64,000 nucleotides of DNA from Zygaena filipendulae. Taxonomy: Eukaryota; Arthropoda; Insecta; Lepidoptera; Zygaenidae. Below, one piece after another: positions 40,513 through 54,440 of this stretch. Each line of letters begins with the position of its first letter. The first letter of the stretch is position 1. A program made the translations under genes and the position numbers. The notes under the pieces are model-generated. The model had not been told where the DNA came from. It did not search any database and was given only the letters and a program-made list of their open reading frames with translations. The stretch is taken from NCBI GenBank assembly GCA_907165275.2, contig OU015654.1, positions 9,999,501-10,063,500 on the forward strand, read 5' to 3'.

Positions 40513-43500
40513 TAGAAATATTATGTGAGTGATTTTTGATGTTTCCTGTAAGTACCTACCTAAATACTTAAGTTTCCGTAAGTACCTACCAGATTCTCTC
40601 ATCTTGCTTCATCCGTTGTTTTTTGTGTTTGACATTAAATTATGCGAGAAGGTACTTGCAAGTATGTCAAGTGTAACTGTTATATGGTATTGTTATGATT
40701 GAATACATACATAATAGGTATACGTATATATGTAGGTATATATATAAATATAAACCGTTAAGTTGTAGTTTCTAAATAATTGTGACATTGTGAAGTAAAA
40801 GTACTTTAAACAGGTACAATGAAATAGATAAAGGATAAAAAAAAAATGTTTAATATGTACCTAATTGAAATGTCTATGAATATAAAAAAATAATTTAGAT
40901 AAAAAAATTTACTCTGATTATTACCAACTGAAAAGGAATTTTATAGTTTCTCATTGTAGAATGTAGATATTAAAAAATATTATTCTAAGAACAGTGGGCA
41001 ATTTGTTTTTGAATAGAGCAGTAAAGTATAATGAGATATTGTTCCAAGGGTGAGATATTGATGCGATCTGACCATCTCAGGCTGGTAAAGCCTTGTTGTG
41101 TCATAATATGACTGTGATTTTTCCCACTGGCATAATTGGTTGTATACATATGTAGATACATAACGTAGGGTGGCCAGAAACGATACCTATAGAGTAAATT
41201 TACTACGGTTGTTTGTTAACCCTAAGATCCAAAACATGGGGGAAAAGGCGCGAATATGCAGTCGAATTGAGAACCTCCTCCTTTTTGAAGTCGGTTAAAA
41301 ATGGAGCACTTTTTAATGGAATACGACTGTATATAATATGTAAATGTATGTACATTCGGGTTTTGTAATAGTATATATCTACCTATGTGTAAAGTATAAA
41401 TATTTTTATGCCTCTGCCTCGTAACTATGTATTATTTTTATTATTCATGTCTACAAATATATTTAATTCGTTGAAAGCGCCTCAAAGTTAATCGTACATT
41501 TTATCAAGTGCACTGTGCAAGTCGTTAACCTCTCGTTATTACAGAATAAGTAGTAACACTGTCACAATGAACTACCTATGCATATTTTCACTATGACGAA
41601 ATCGATAAAGTTTAACGTTATACTATAGTAGTTAAACTTCATCTCACGTCCTAACAAAACGGTTTGTGAGATTCTTCAATACAATATTCTAGTAACTACT
41701 CGTACTAACGTTTCGCCTTTTTTTCTGAAACTATACATACCAAATTATACTGTATTAAAACGTGTTTAAAGCACATTTTAACATAAACGTATCACGATAC
41801 AATTATGCGTACCTGCTGTGTGTAAATTGATGTTTGAAGGTGTCTTAATTTAGTTGTAGAGTTAAGTAATTCAATTGAATTCAATGCTTTTTACAGGATA
41901 TGGAATACCAAAAAAACAAGCATTACAATATTCATAATGCAAAAGTTTGTGTGTATATATATATGTACGTAACTTCTTTACGCTAAAAAGAAATTTACTA
42001 CAAAGTGTAACAATAGGCGGTCTTATCGCTCAGAGCGATCTCTTCCAGACAACCATGGGATGCATAGAAGAATTGCAATCAAATAGGAAGGCGGTGAAAT
42101 ACATAAACAGTATATTACTTACACATAAACATATATAATTTAATAGGTACCTACGTACCTACAATAGGCTTGGGTAAAATATGAAATGACTTATAGCTCA
42201 TAGCCTGAATTAAAACGTAGTATACTTTTATCCTGGAATCTCAAGGGAATTCCTAAATTCACGCGGATGAAACCACAGGGAATTGCTAGTATTAAAAATT
42301 CACAACACAATAGGCGGTTTTGTAAGATAATTATCGTAAAACATAAAATTAATTTTTGGCACAAAAACAATGTACGATTGCAGAATCAATTCACAAAACC
42401 GAGGATAGCGCAGATCCGGTTATGCAATAAACCTTTTTGTGATCATGATCTGCTGATGAGGGTCCCATAGTGTTAAACTCTATGCCGCTTTACAACATTA
42501 AATACTTAAAAAAAGTAGTAAATTTAGAGAGCTATTGCTATGCCAGGTGTCACGTAGAAACTTTTATTATTCTTATACGTATCTACATAATATAGTGTTA
42601 GCTTTAAATAAAAGTGTTTAAAATGGATTTACAAACATAAACAAACATACATATATTTATAAGTTCTCTGGTACCTATAGGCTATAGTATGTCTACAAGT
42701 TCTGCTTAGTTTGAAATCAGGGGCTCTACTACCATCTCTTCAACAGTCTTATATCCAAACTTTGTTCATTATTGCTATGTATAGACTTAACCATGGACCA
42801 TTGGTCCATGACTTAACGAAAAATTGTAGGGTTGAAAATATAATGAATGAAATTTCAATTTAAGAACACTAAGGTGATGCTGTTAGGATATGTGTTAACT
42901 TCCAAAACATACATATTATTATTACGTATAGTGTTTTCATGGCACCAGTAGTTGATGATGGAATATTTTAGTTGTGAAAAGAACTGCACGCACCTACTAA
43001 CCTACTAGCAAGAGAGGGTTAATCTAATGCGGTTATTTAGCAACAGTTAGTACACAACGCATGCGGGTCGCAGCGGCGCCGGCGCAGGTGTAGGTACCCC
43101 ATATCTAATGACAACCAATCTTGTGCAATACGCGCTGAACTTTCCCACACTACATTCTCTTTTCACGTAGGTAAAGTAATATCGTATTGCAATCGGCATC
43201 AGCGTTCTAATCTCTAGACAATCTTACCGCTAGCTCTGGGTTCTTGAGCCTACTGCAAATCTCAGTTCTGCTTCTCTTGATCGTTTTCTCAATCACCTCC
43301 TATTCGTTGATCTCAAAAATTTCATAGGGATTTTAATAGATATTTTCTCACACTACTACGTAGATTTGTTATAATAAAACATAATTATAAAATACTAGGT
43401 GCTATAATGTTGGAAAATACATATCTATTGAAATTCGTATGAAAACTAGCCCTGACGGTCTAGTCTAGCGAGTTAAGTATACAGAGTACAGATTAGGCCG

Positions 43501-45090
43501 CTGTTAGAAAAGGAGTAGGTATTTACAATATTTAATTGTGTTATTTATACAAAAATAACATTTTTGCGCCAACCAATTTGATAGGTAGGTATAGCATAGA
43601 TAATATTAATACTATACTACGGTATAGGAAATGCAATAATATTCTATCAATATAGAAAGGATGCATCTTTAGGATTTACTATCGTTCGGTTTACATTTTT
43701 CATACCAAATTATTATATTGACAAAAAAACACTGATTAAAGTGTTTTTCAATACAAAAAATGTGTATCTCGTACTTTAAGAGGTATTTACTCTGACTACG
43801 TTCTTATAGGCACTAAAGACAAATGGACGTTAATAAGTATGTGGCTGTTAGTTTTAATCGTATCTCGTACTCAAGCACAACATAATATTATGTTATTACT
43901 TGACTTTTGATTGCGGTCTAGTGTCTTCCTGTTATTTAGCATGTCAGTCGATGAAAAAATGAAAAGTGAAATGCTATAATATCTCCGTGAGAGATAAGTA
44001 TCTTAGACACTGTGTACGCTAAATGGACAATAATTAAAGTATGTTTACTTGTCTTTAGCTATAGGTACGTCGGCTTAGAAAGGTGCGGCAGACGACAAGA
44101 ATTTTTTTGGGGGTTTGTATGGGTGTTGTTTTATGTTCAAATTCAAATTCAATTTGAATTTTATGTTCGTCAATTTAAGAACGATTTTTCAATTTACTTA
44201 CATTTGCAAGTAGGTACAACGCGCTAGCTTTGAACAGTGATCATAAAAGATAAATTACCTAAACACAACAAAAAATCGATCGAAACGATTTTCGTGAGCG
44301 TTTGCGTAAGCACCCAACAAATCACAACTCACAACGCATTTTCTGTTCTCGACATTTTAAATAATACAGACCGTTTGTAATCAGTACCTATGCATATACC
44401 TAATAAAATTAATGTGCATCTTTGTGAATTTGGACTATTTTTTTAGATTAGGCACTGTTGATGTTTGTTTCTTTTTCTTGTGTGTTGTGCTGAAATAAAT
44501 GCATTTTCTTCTTCTTCTTCTTTTTGTTTTAGTACTTTCAGTGCGTTTATAAATTCATTTATTTATTACTTTAATTAGGTAAAAGATAGTGATTAAAAGA
44601 ACAAATACTATGTGCATAGTATATCTAGATTTAAGCTTTCTGCTCCTAGTAGACTGTAGAAGCGCAGCGTACTTTGTTTATGTTCAATAAAGTATAAAAA
44701 CAAACAAACACTCAAAACTCACAAAATTTTGTAGGATTGGAATCGAAAACCTTAAACCTTAAATCGAAAACCGGATTTAAAAAAAAACGAGTAAGCTAAT
44801 ATTATTAGTATATTCGAACGAAGTCATAAGCACAGCTATGGAAAAAATAAATTGGGAGGTGCCAAATAACCGACTCAGTTATGTTGTATTTAAGATTTTT
44901 TGTTTGTCTTTTGTTTTTAAAACTTATCACGCACGAAACAACCTTATTGCACCCAATCAACATAATGAATAAGTATAAATTTTATCTCAATGCGAACACA
45001 TCAAAAACTCAAACCCGTGATGGATTTGTAAGTTTATGGACAGTGTCGAAGGTTCGATTGTTTAGAAAGCGATGCGTTTTGTAAGCGTGC
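40513..45090. other. AT-rich gene desert, third part
   Basis: No coding region is seen. It contains a foldback-end fragment at 41268-41300, a minus retroelement end at 42010-42100, a degenerate dispersed repeat at 42215-42292, a GC-rich patch at about 43060-43150, and a CTT-repeat retroelement tail at 44440-44530. The 71-aa and 67-aa frames at 44012 and 44881 show no features. Confidence 0.5.
42010..42100 (-). mobile_element. Retroelement 3'-end fragment
   Basis: On the minus strand it reads GGTTGTCTGGAAGAGATCGC then GCGATAAGACCGCC, close to the segment at 30125-30275. It is upstream-truncated with no tail visible. Confidence 0.6.
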
Positions 45091-45818
45091 CGCAGCTGAG
45101 CTGTGGCGGCTGCGTTAGCGCATGTTGGCGCAACCTGCCGCGCGTGCTTCGTGTTCGTAGTGGACCAAATCAAGGCTCTACTAAGCTATGTCCACATATG
45201 TGGAATTTATCTAGCAGTGAGCCACTGACTTATCATACCTAATAATAATTATATCTAAGCCCAGGGATTACACTAATAAGTTCACATTCGCCCAAAGTAA
45301 TGAAAATTTAATGACACCTAAAGCGAAGTGTCAATGGCAAGATAGGTACATGCGTCATTATGACATTAAACTATTGCGTTATACCCTATTATACCAGACA
45401 CAAGATGAAATTATTGATAGTTGAAAGGCTGTTGCTAGTCATCCACTAAACGGTTGAATAATAATCGTCCGCTAAACGCAAAACGCTGATTGATTGAAAA
45501 ACCTTTTTATATGAAATACCTAAAATTCTTGTTTAAAAATAAATTGTATACCTAATACCTATGTCACCTGTGTAAAATTGTAAATACTGTTAGATTATAA
45601 TCTATCTCGTGGGATTGCAAATTGTCAAAAGATCGGGAACCATAACACTGTCATTGGCACATTGCCGGCCGCTACGGCGGCACGCTCGCTACGGCTCGCG
45701 CTACTTGGTCAGAAGTAAGTACAAACCTAACCTAACCATAATCATAATCTACCGAAAAATAATGCGTTAAATGCATTGAATAGGCTAGTTTCCTGGGTAA
45801 AAAAATCAAAATTCTATT

Positions 45819-46079
45819 TAGTCCGTCAGTTAGATAATAAAAAAATAAAAGATACGTATTTTTTGCTTTTTTAAAATAATGGAAATATGCATAGATAAAG
45901 CGCATTAAAGTTTAGGGTGGGGGACTCGTGATGTCACAGCTCGCTATAACGTGCGAACAAACTGTAGCGAGGCGTGACGTCATGTGAAATTTCGACTTGA
46001 TATATCTCCGTTATTTTTTGGTTACATAAAAAAAAAAAATACGTGTCCAATATTTTTTAATAATCTACAAAACGGACTA
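45819..46079. mobile_element. TAGTCCGTC palindromic MITE, full copy
   Basis: Ends TAGTCCGTCAG and ACGGACTA bound a body that contains TTAAAGTTTAGGGTGGGG, a TGATGTCAC ... GTGACGTCA centre and a poly-A run. Orientation is opposite to the nested copy at 15869-16130. Confidence 0.75.
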
Positions 46080-46179
46080 AAAAAGAAAATTTAGGAAATT
46101 ACGGTTCACAATCTTTTGACAGTTTACAATCTCGCGAGATAGATTATAATCTAACGGTATTTACAATTTCACAGTGTTA

Positions 46180-46425
46180 TCTAATATATATAAATCACGC
46201 GTCACGTTGTTTGTCCGCGATGGACTCCGAAACTACTGAACGGATTTTGATAAAATGTTGTAACCATTTATAATATGGTCCAACTTAAAAGATAGGATAG
46301 TTTTTTATCCCGGAATTCCCGCGGGAACTCCGGAATTAATGCGGGGAACTACTTATCACCGTAATCTACAGCACTCTTTTCCCGGAATTACCGCGGATGA
46401 ATTCGCGGGGGACAGCTAGTATTTA
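46180..46425 (-). mobile_element. Dispersed repeat with doubled terminal part
   Basis: It starts TATATATAAATCACGCGTCA and passes through CCCGGAATTCCCGCGGGAAC. After GCGGGGAACTA a second CCCGGAATTACCGCGGATG end follows before GACAGCTAGT. The doubled end suggests insertion of one copy into another or unequal recombination. Confidence 0.65.
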
Positions 46426-48300
46426 CAATATATTGTCAACATCTTTTGTGAACCTATGTAGTTTAGTAGACCATGGACTACTAATAATAATCCTGTGAGT
46501 GGACGACTAGACACTCCGTAGTTGTAAACGCATGTTGTAATGTAACTCAAAGTACACCAGTGTGAACACAGCTTTACACCACTCAAGTGTTGAGTAATTT
46601 CAATAATATCGATTAAAATGATAAGTATATCTCATACTTCAAAAGTTGTATTTCTTAAATCACGCAAGGTAACACTACAATATAGAAACTATTAAAACAC
46701 GTCAAATAGGTGTTTGTCTTTGATCCATAATATTTGGGATAATCTTCGGAAAGACTGAATTTATTTTATTTATATTTGGTGTATAATGTGTACCATAAAA
46801 TAATATTATGAACTAGTTGTCCTCACAATTGTCGAAAGGCTTAACTAAGTTAAAAATAATAGGTATAAAAATCTTACTGTGTGTAATAGCTACGTATAGT
46901 TACCAAATTTTTTGCAATTTAACTATAGATAAAAGTCGATCGTACGACGAATTGTTTTCAGACACTGTTTCTTTTTGTTCATCCCCTATTAAAAAAAGTT
47001 TTGTTTTTCCCTCGAATACCGTTGATGTTGTAATATTTTCTTTTTGGATTACGTAGCTATAGGTACGAGGATTTGCATTGAGGCGTGGATACAGTGCCGT
47101 TACGTTTCCAAGTTACGTGGACGTAAGTATCTACGTAAAAAAAAAATAGTTTGATAGTGATATAGGTACCATTTCCTCAAAATATAATCTATCATTGCGT
47201 GCACCTATGTTTTGTTTTGTTTTTTCATATCATGAAAAGTGCACTCTAGATAAGTGCACACGTCATAGTTATCTATGTTTATTTCCGCATAGGTAATCAT
47301 TTGGGAGTTGCCAAATAAGTGAAAAAACTTTGCGATTTTTTGTCTGTTTGTTGCACCCATCGAACATGAATATTGCCTAATGCGTATTCCGTGGGAAAGT
47401 TTGAATTTATACAAACGCTACTCAAACTGGATACGTTATCAACTCTTTGTTTGTGTTTTTTATTTATTAGCGTAATGAGCGAAAGCGTATACATAACCAA
47501 TTTGAATTTTATACACACAAGCTACGACCTAGGCCATGCAAACTAAGTCGCAATAGGGATAAGACTTACCTACTAATGTCATAAATGAATGGGAAAATTT
47601 GTGAAGATCTTTAGATGTTCGTCACTCAATCACGGATGAAAGGCCAAAAGGAATTGGATGGCACATAGATAGATATATTCTGGATTACATCGTTTATTTT
47701 TATCCCGAAATTGATGAGGGAATCCGGATTTGCACGCGGGCGAAGCGGGAAACAACTAAATATGTACCTAGTCATAAATGTTTTAGCTAGTATGTGCGTT
47801 TGTAAAATAAAACATTAATCAATAAATTAATTATCTATACATACTTATGTGTGTTTGTCGGTCCCTTTCTTTCACTTTATAACGGATGCACGTATTTATT
47901 GTGTTTTTATAATGTAGTTGGAGAACCGGGAAATGACTATTATACAATTTTAAAACTATTTGACTAACTATACCTATTCTATAGTTATTAGATAAAAGTC
48001 AAGTGCTAATTTTACAAACATATTCTTACTTCTGAACGACGCGATATCATAATTTTTTTTTAGTCGCTTGTTCATAGCTATGCTAGGAGGTTCCCGAGGG
48101 AATTTAAAACAGTTACGCTTATGAAACCACGAGGAACTCCTAGTTACCTACTATATTCTTGCCGAGTAGTATTTTTCTAATAATATAGGCAGATCGATTA
48201 GTGTTACGGCAAAAAAATACAGATTTTCTCAAAACAAAAGGTTAACTTACTTTGAAAACGTCAGTTGTTTGTTTTGGTCTAACCCTGCAATCTTTCGCTT
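46426..48300. other. AT-rich gene desert, fourth part
   Basis: Degenerate dispersed repeats at about 47600-47760 and 48075-48145 are the only features. The frames at 46817-47056 and 47205-47518 have no family features. Confidence 0.45.
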
Positions 48301-48304
48301 TCTC

Positions 48305-48704
48305 TATAAAAGTTACAGAGCGACACTGAAAAAATTTTACTATAGCAAAAAAAAACACGACGCGCACTCAGACTAACAAGAAAGGTTACTACAACAAATC
48401 CTGATTACTCAATACCTTTATGTTTATTATATGCGACATAAACTGTGACTTAAAAATTCGTATTAACACATTGAATGGGAATTGCTTTAAATGGAATCAC
48501 GTAATTTCTGCACATATGTTTCCGAGTGTTGTAATTCGTTTGTATACGATCGTAGCCGTTTGGGTAGCGAGACCGGCGTGCGCGCAAGTAGAAAGTGCAG
48601 CGCTCACTGTCCGGTTCTTGTCTATGCATCGAACCCGCACCGGTCGTAATCGTCGTCGCCAATCGCCACACCACCACTTTCATCATACATTCGACCGACC
48701 TAGG
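48305..48704 (+). promoter_or_regulatory. Candidate first exon or promoter with GC-rich ORF
   Basis: A TATAAAA at 48305 is followed by an open frame (48420-48707) that turns sharply GC-rich after about 48540. From its second ATG (48516) the frame reads MFPSVVIRLYTIVAVWVARP then ACAQ, which looks like a signal peptide with an Ala-X-Ala cleavage site, followed by a basic His/Arg-rich stretch. The frame's stop (TAG) overlaps a good splice donor, AG|GTAGG at 48703/48704, so the frame could continue by splicing. No downstream plus-strand exon is recognised. The overlapping minus frame (48450-48764) is equally long, so coding is unproven. It could instead be a leader exon of the minus-strand lipase. 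Confidence 0.25.
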
Positions 48705-48764
48705 TAGGCCTGGGATTGATCTTAAGGCGCCTGTAGGCTGTAGCCGACGACTAACTAGAGTCAC

Positions 48765-51700
48765 TCGCTAGATTTTTTTAAAGATACCTACTGTAAGATA
48801 TTAAGAACTCCATTTCGTCATATCCATCCCAATACCTGTTTGTATGCCACAGCCATTTTACATAGACTGTTCCTTGGCATTTTACTATTGTATATATTAT
48901 GTAGGTACATACAGATGGAAAGGAAGGTGCATTTTATGAGCCGCTATAAAATGGTAGAGTAAAATTACGAACAATCTAAGAAAATTTGGAGTGGCATTTT
49001 ATACACATACCTATACTTCAATTAACTAGGTAGATACATATAAATATATCTGCAGCATTTTTTTACTTTAATAATAAGTCGAAATGTTGTAGAATTACCA
49101 AAAAAAATGGATGTACATACTATTACATAGGTACATATTTTACATAGGTATTTCTTAGCTAATTAGCGAGTTGACGACTTAAGAAATAGGTAAAAACGAA
49201 AGGTGCCAACTCGCGTGCACTCGCGTGTTTTACACACACGAGTTGACATATAAGTCAAGAAGGTATCTCTTTTAAAATGAAATATTTCAGAAGATTTATC
49301 TTTTAGCGAGCGAGCGAACTTTGACGGCTACAATCGCCTTAAGCAACTAATTGACGTTTTCGAAATTGGAATTTGTTAAGAATTTGCGCTTATCTAAATT
49401 TTTTATATTTCCGATGGGTGATTTTTGCAACACGATTACTTCACGAGTTGTAGAGATGTAGGAAGGTAATTAAGTTTATTGAAATTAATGTATCTGAGTT
49501 AGAATTTTTACTGAGGTGTAGCAACAGAATTTTGGGTCTAAACGGGTCTCACTGCGTCTTTTTAGGGTTCTACGGAACCCATATTTTTATATGGTTTATT
49601 TTTATTACGTTCGTCCGTCTGCCTGTCCGTATCTATGTTACAGTCATTTTATCATATAGATTATTATATAGTCATTTTACTATATAGGTGAAATTTGAAA
49701 TACCTATACAATGGTACGTATACTGAAATAACGAAAAATAAAAATTACTCTTGAAAAATCATAATGAAGTTTCTAATTGTTTTTCCATTTGTCAATAGTT
49801 TGTGAGATATTATGCGCATCTAAAGCGTTGAAATGTTCCTCCCCCACACCTTTTTGATTAGGTACGGGGTGGAAAATGCTGAAAAAATGCAAGCTAGTAC
49901 AACTTAAAAAACCGATTTTGAATGAAAAACCTTTAAGATTTAACTGTGTATTTCTTCCCCACTAGATATACGGAACACTACACTGGGTGATGCATACGCC
50001 GCGCGCCGCGGTTTTTTTACTATTCAATGCCAAAATTAGAAGTTAGATCTCAAAACCTAATAAAATACAGACCAGAGATTATTATCTTGAAGTGACTTAT
50101 TAAGGTACGTTGAGAGAAAGGGAGAGCAATACATAATATATGACCTTTTGGTACATCGGGTCTAGCTTGTGGTTCAACTCGTTGAAGTCGTAATATGACT
50201 TATTACATGGACCACGGGCTGTCGAGCATTATTAAAAGGCCGGTCAAAGTGTTAAATTAATCACTTTGCAGGACGCTCTTGGCCATTATTAATAATGGCC
50301 GGTCATTATTAATAGTACATATACTTTCTACATAATATCGGAGTTAAGCTTACCTACGTTATGTGAATGCTGGTCAAAGCTCAAGAATAGAAAGTTCAAC
50401 AGAGCGTAGTTATACTGACATCGCAACCTTGGCACACTAATTTTATTGTAGGTAAACTGGTAATATTTTGAAACATAATTTGCATATTCTAACTTAAAAA
50501 AATACTTTAAAGCAAAAAATATAATACTACATTTGCGAATCGTTAAGAAAATGTAATCAGAAATAGCATCTGCATTTATGAGAATATAATGGAAGTCATT
50601 GTCCTTTGATATTTGAAGTTTGTCAATAGGCGTATTTGGGAGAGCGATAGCAGATGGCATTGTGTCAAGGTTTGTTTCTTTGATATTTTATTTTAAATTT
50701 TTTTTTTTTTTCTTTAATAGTTTATTTTTAGATACATATACATATCTTTGTTTATAAATACAGGTGAAATTTTCATATGAGCATGGTTTGTTTGTTAAAT
50801 CCGAAACTACATACCTACTAGGAATAGAGAAGGTTGTTGACTGGTGGAGGTCGTAGTGAGTGGACGCCTGTCGTGTTATTTATTCAAAATTTTCACCACC
50901 GTTCAGCAGCCATTTTGTTTTCCAAGAAAGAAGCTGGTTTTCGAGAGAGAACCGTGTTTTATCTCGGGGAACAATCTAACAGTCATTTCGCCATAATTAC
51001 TTTGATTGCTAAAAATACGTAGGTACAATAGGTACAAGAATTAAATGCGATAAATCGCGATAGATTGGCATAATTGAAGAAGAAGAAGGAATAGAGAACA
51101 AAGGAGGGGCCGATTTTGGTAAAAACTTTTCTGTTTTGCTCAGACACACAAGCCTTTGATTTGGAAAAAAGACAAATCTGTATTATAGCGCCATTACATA
51201 CTGTGGTTTATAAAAATCGAATCCTTGGACTATAGATTTCAAAGTACCTAAAGGTCTCATTAAAAAAAATATATAATTTTTATTTTATTTTCTTTTATTT
51301 TGAAACTTGAAATTTACTGTTAGGTATTTGAGTATTTCCCAGATTTTGATCCTTTGACACCATCGAATGGCACAATAAAATACAGGTGTGTCTTTTATTC
51401 AAATTCAACGGGTTCGATTCCAGGATAAGAAAACTTCTACATTGCACAAACTAAGTATATATATACCTAAGCATTCAGCATGAAGTTGTGAGTACGTAAG
51501 TGCATGTTATATAACACGAGTTGCCACAAACTACTAGTTCAATTTATAGTGCAGTAATTTCGCACGTTGCAATGATCTGATAATGGCGCCGCACTAGACG
51601 ACCGCTATTTATTTGTACCTACACAAAGCACAAAGCGTTGCAAAATACATGCATTCATTAATCGTCCTAACACATATTGTGGAAACCAATATTTTAGATG

Positions 51701-53620
51701 CAGTTTGACTGCATTTCAGTTCAAAACCGAATTAAGGTCACAGACTAGAAATAAATGAGTAGTAACTTTTGCAACAAATATCTAGTCGTCGTTGTAGGTA
51801 GGTCAAGCTTTATCATGTGTAAGGTATACCTACTCATGAGAACAAAACAAACGAATTCACGCAAACACGGTTAGATCGAAGTTTTTTCCATATTAAAATG
51901 AGTCCGTTATGTCTGTTACACGTGAAAAGAGGCAAAACACAAAAAAACTCATTTCGAAAAAAATTACAGTTGCTTTGTTCTTCCGTAGAGCAGCCGTATG
52001 ATGCCGTGACGGAAAATAAATTTTTACTCCCATTCAATTTAGCTGAAATTCGTTTGTCCTACCATTTTCTGTGCGGAAGTTTCAGTCTCTACATCCCGGC
52101 TCCGTCACCATAATACTTGCCACCGAACGTACCTACAAAATGATGCCAAATAAACAAGTAGGTAGAGCTTATCTAAACTAAAATTACGCGCCCCACTACT
52201 TCAATAGCAGTTTTAGATGTGCAGGATCATGTATTGATAATATCTATTTATACATAATAGTGTGAGTGCGGCGACATTATTGCGCACTTGTGATGAATAG
52301 ACAGACCAGATTTATATGTGTCGTATCGATATTTTAACGGTTGCGCGTGCGCGTATACCCGATGGAGGGGCGCGTCATTTTAGCTTACCTACTGCTTAGA
52401 TGATCTCTACCTAATAATATTAAATAACAATGAGATGAAACTAAATTCATTTATGTTCAGTATAAATATCAACACAAACATTATCTAATATATTTTTACG
52501 TTATAGTTTTGTATCTATTGATTTTTTTTTGGTTTATTTTATGTGAAAGTAGAATTGCGTTAGGTATATTTTCTGAACGAAATTATTGATGACCTTTTGA
52601 ATAATTAGTGCGATGCAATATTTTAGCTGAAACTTTGAAGTTCCTTTGATCGTTCAACAAAGATCTTAATAAGCGCGATACGGAATGTGCTACCTAACGC
52701 AATATTTTTTTGTCGTGTTTTTGTTTTTGCAGATTGAAAATTTTAAATTCTGATGTCTGATATACCTAATATAGGTTAGGTACAGATAGAAGAGAAAGCA
52801 ACAGAGGACCAATTTAGCTCACGCAAAACCTTAAATTATTATACTTACATGGATTTTGAGTGAATACTCAATTGTATCGAATAGGCGCAATTGGACCTAT
52901 TTGCATCACGAATCGGACACAATTTGCATCGTCTAATCCAATCTATGTCTGAGTGTGATATGCGCGATATTGTGGAGCAATAATAAAATTTAAGTCTCTT
53001 CCTGCTGCCTATTCTTCGATCCGATGCGCTTGCTCTTGTTGTTATATAAGTAACCAAACAATACGACATACCGGCGATGTTACGACATCTTACTTACAAT
53101 TTGCGACCTATACAAGTAGGTAAGTACCTAACTACACTTTCTGAATTATCTCGATGTAAGAAACCTAAATAAATTTTAGTATCATTGGTTAGTAAAATTG
53201 AAAGTTTCAACTTCGTATGCAAAGTCATGCGTTATGTATTAGTAGGAATTTAGGAAGCAAGGAAAATCTATTTTCAAGTGTTGTTACTTTTTTCTAACGG
53301 TTCAGTACTTACTCAACAGTTTTAAAGTAAATGTATGCACAAAGTCGTGTTCCTAGTCGAACGTCTTGCATTATAATCTGTTGAAAGCGTCGCCGAGGCA
53401 TCTTATCGCAATGAAGACGTCGCGCGTCGGCTCTTGAGAAATGCTCTACCCATTAATATCCAATTAAATCTACGCTCGACTACCTAAATTCCCGTTTTAC
53501 TTCCTACATGCAAATTGCATGTTTTAAAAGTTAATTACCTACTATTTTTTACGAAACACGCTTTCTGTGTAGTTGAGTTAATACCAGTCAGGTAAAGTGG
53601 GGTAAGATCAAAGGAACCTA
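48765..53620. other. AT-rich gene desert, fifth part
   Basis: No gene is recognised. It includes a small palindrome at about 50215-50315 (TTGGCCATTATTAATAATGG), one member of an inverted repeat pair (50834-51090), and a GC-richer patch near 52330-52380. The minus frame at 50328-50660 is AT-rich and featureless. Confidence 0.45.
50834..51090 (+). repeat. Repeat copy 1 of an inverted pair
   Basis: It contains GGTGGAGGTCGTAGTGAGTG, AAGAAGCTGGTTTTCGAGAG and GATAAATCGCGATAGATTGG, and ends in a GAA run. The same sequence in reverse orientation lies at 55757-56015. No coding capacity is apparent. Confidence 0.7.
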
Positions 53621-53624
53621 TTAT

Positions 53625-53776
53625 GCTAAAGTGAGTTTGTTATGCTATCACGCTTCAACCACCTACCTACTTAACCAATTGCATTCTCGTTTTCAGCGGT
53701 ACAGAGGACATAAGATAATTTTACCTCGGCATTCCCGCGGGAACTCCAAAACTCACGCGCGTGTAACAGCTAGTAA
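53625..53776 (-). mobile_element. Truncated dispersed repeat
   Basis: It keeps AAAGTGAGTTTGTTATGCTA, TTCCCGCGGGAACTCC and the CAGCTAGT end, with internal loss compared with 40300-40512. Confidence 0.65.
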
Positions 53777-54167
53777 CATATATAATAATTGCAAGTCACT
53801 ACTCACGAATATTAGAACCTGAAGAGCCTTATCTGGTTTTTCGATACAATACCGTTTTCGCGTTCTGTATCATATTGTATGTATCATAGAGAGTCAGGGT
53901 TCAGGATGGGTGAAACTGGTTCGCGATAAAAAAATCTTGGAGGAATCAGGAAACGCCCTTGGGTGTAATCGTAGACAACAGTTAATGTTAGATTCATATT
54001 AGAGGAAATTAAGTTTGTTTGTAGAGGGTAATCTCTGGAACCATTGACAAATTCTTTCACTAATAGAAAGCTACATCTTTGACCAACATAAGACTACCTT
54101 TATCCCAGAACAATGCATTCCCGAGGGAGCCCTGAACTTAAAACGGGTTGAAATGATATATTATTAT

Positions 54168-54440
54168 ACTAGCTGATCCCCGCGGTAATTCTGCAGTTCT
54201 CGTGGGAATTCCGGGATAAAAGAACTCTATAACCTTTTCTGTATGTACGGCTGACAACTTATAGAATGCAAAACTTAGAGCAGTTTCACCTGCGTTAATT
54301 TCAGAGTTCCCGCGGGAATTTCGGGATGAAGCTAGCCTATGTCCATTTCTGTATCTCTGACGACGTGTATGCAAAATTTCATAATGATCCGTTGAGGCGT
54401 AACATATCTATTACTCACCTTCGCATTTATAAAAATTATA
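54168..54440 (+). mobile_element. Composite of two dispersed repeats
   Basis: ACTAGCTGATCCCCGCGGTA opens one copy, with a first TCGTGGGAATTCCGGGATAA core near 54200. A second GTTTCACCTGCGTTAATTTC and TCCCGCGGGAATTTCGGGAT core follows near 54285-54328. The AT-rich end TTTATAAAAATTATAAGG closes the pair. Two copies in the same orientation are joined. Confidence 0.65.

Noticed and set aside
48450..48764. 104-aa minus-strand ORF as a gene
   Set aside because: No domain, signal or good splice context; it overlaps the plus-strand candidate, and the GC-rich block opens frames on both strands.
51400..51420. GGTTCGATTCC as a tRNA B box
   Set aside because: No matching A box, acceptor stem or anticodon arm could be found around it, so no tRNA gene is called.
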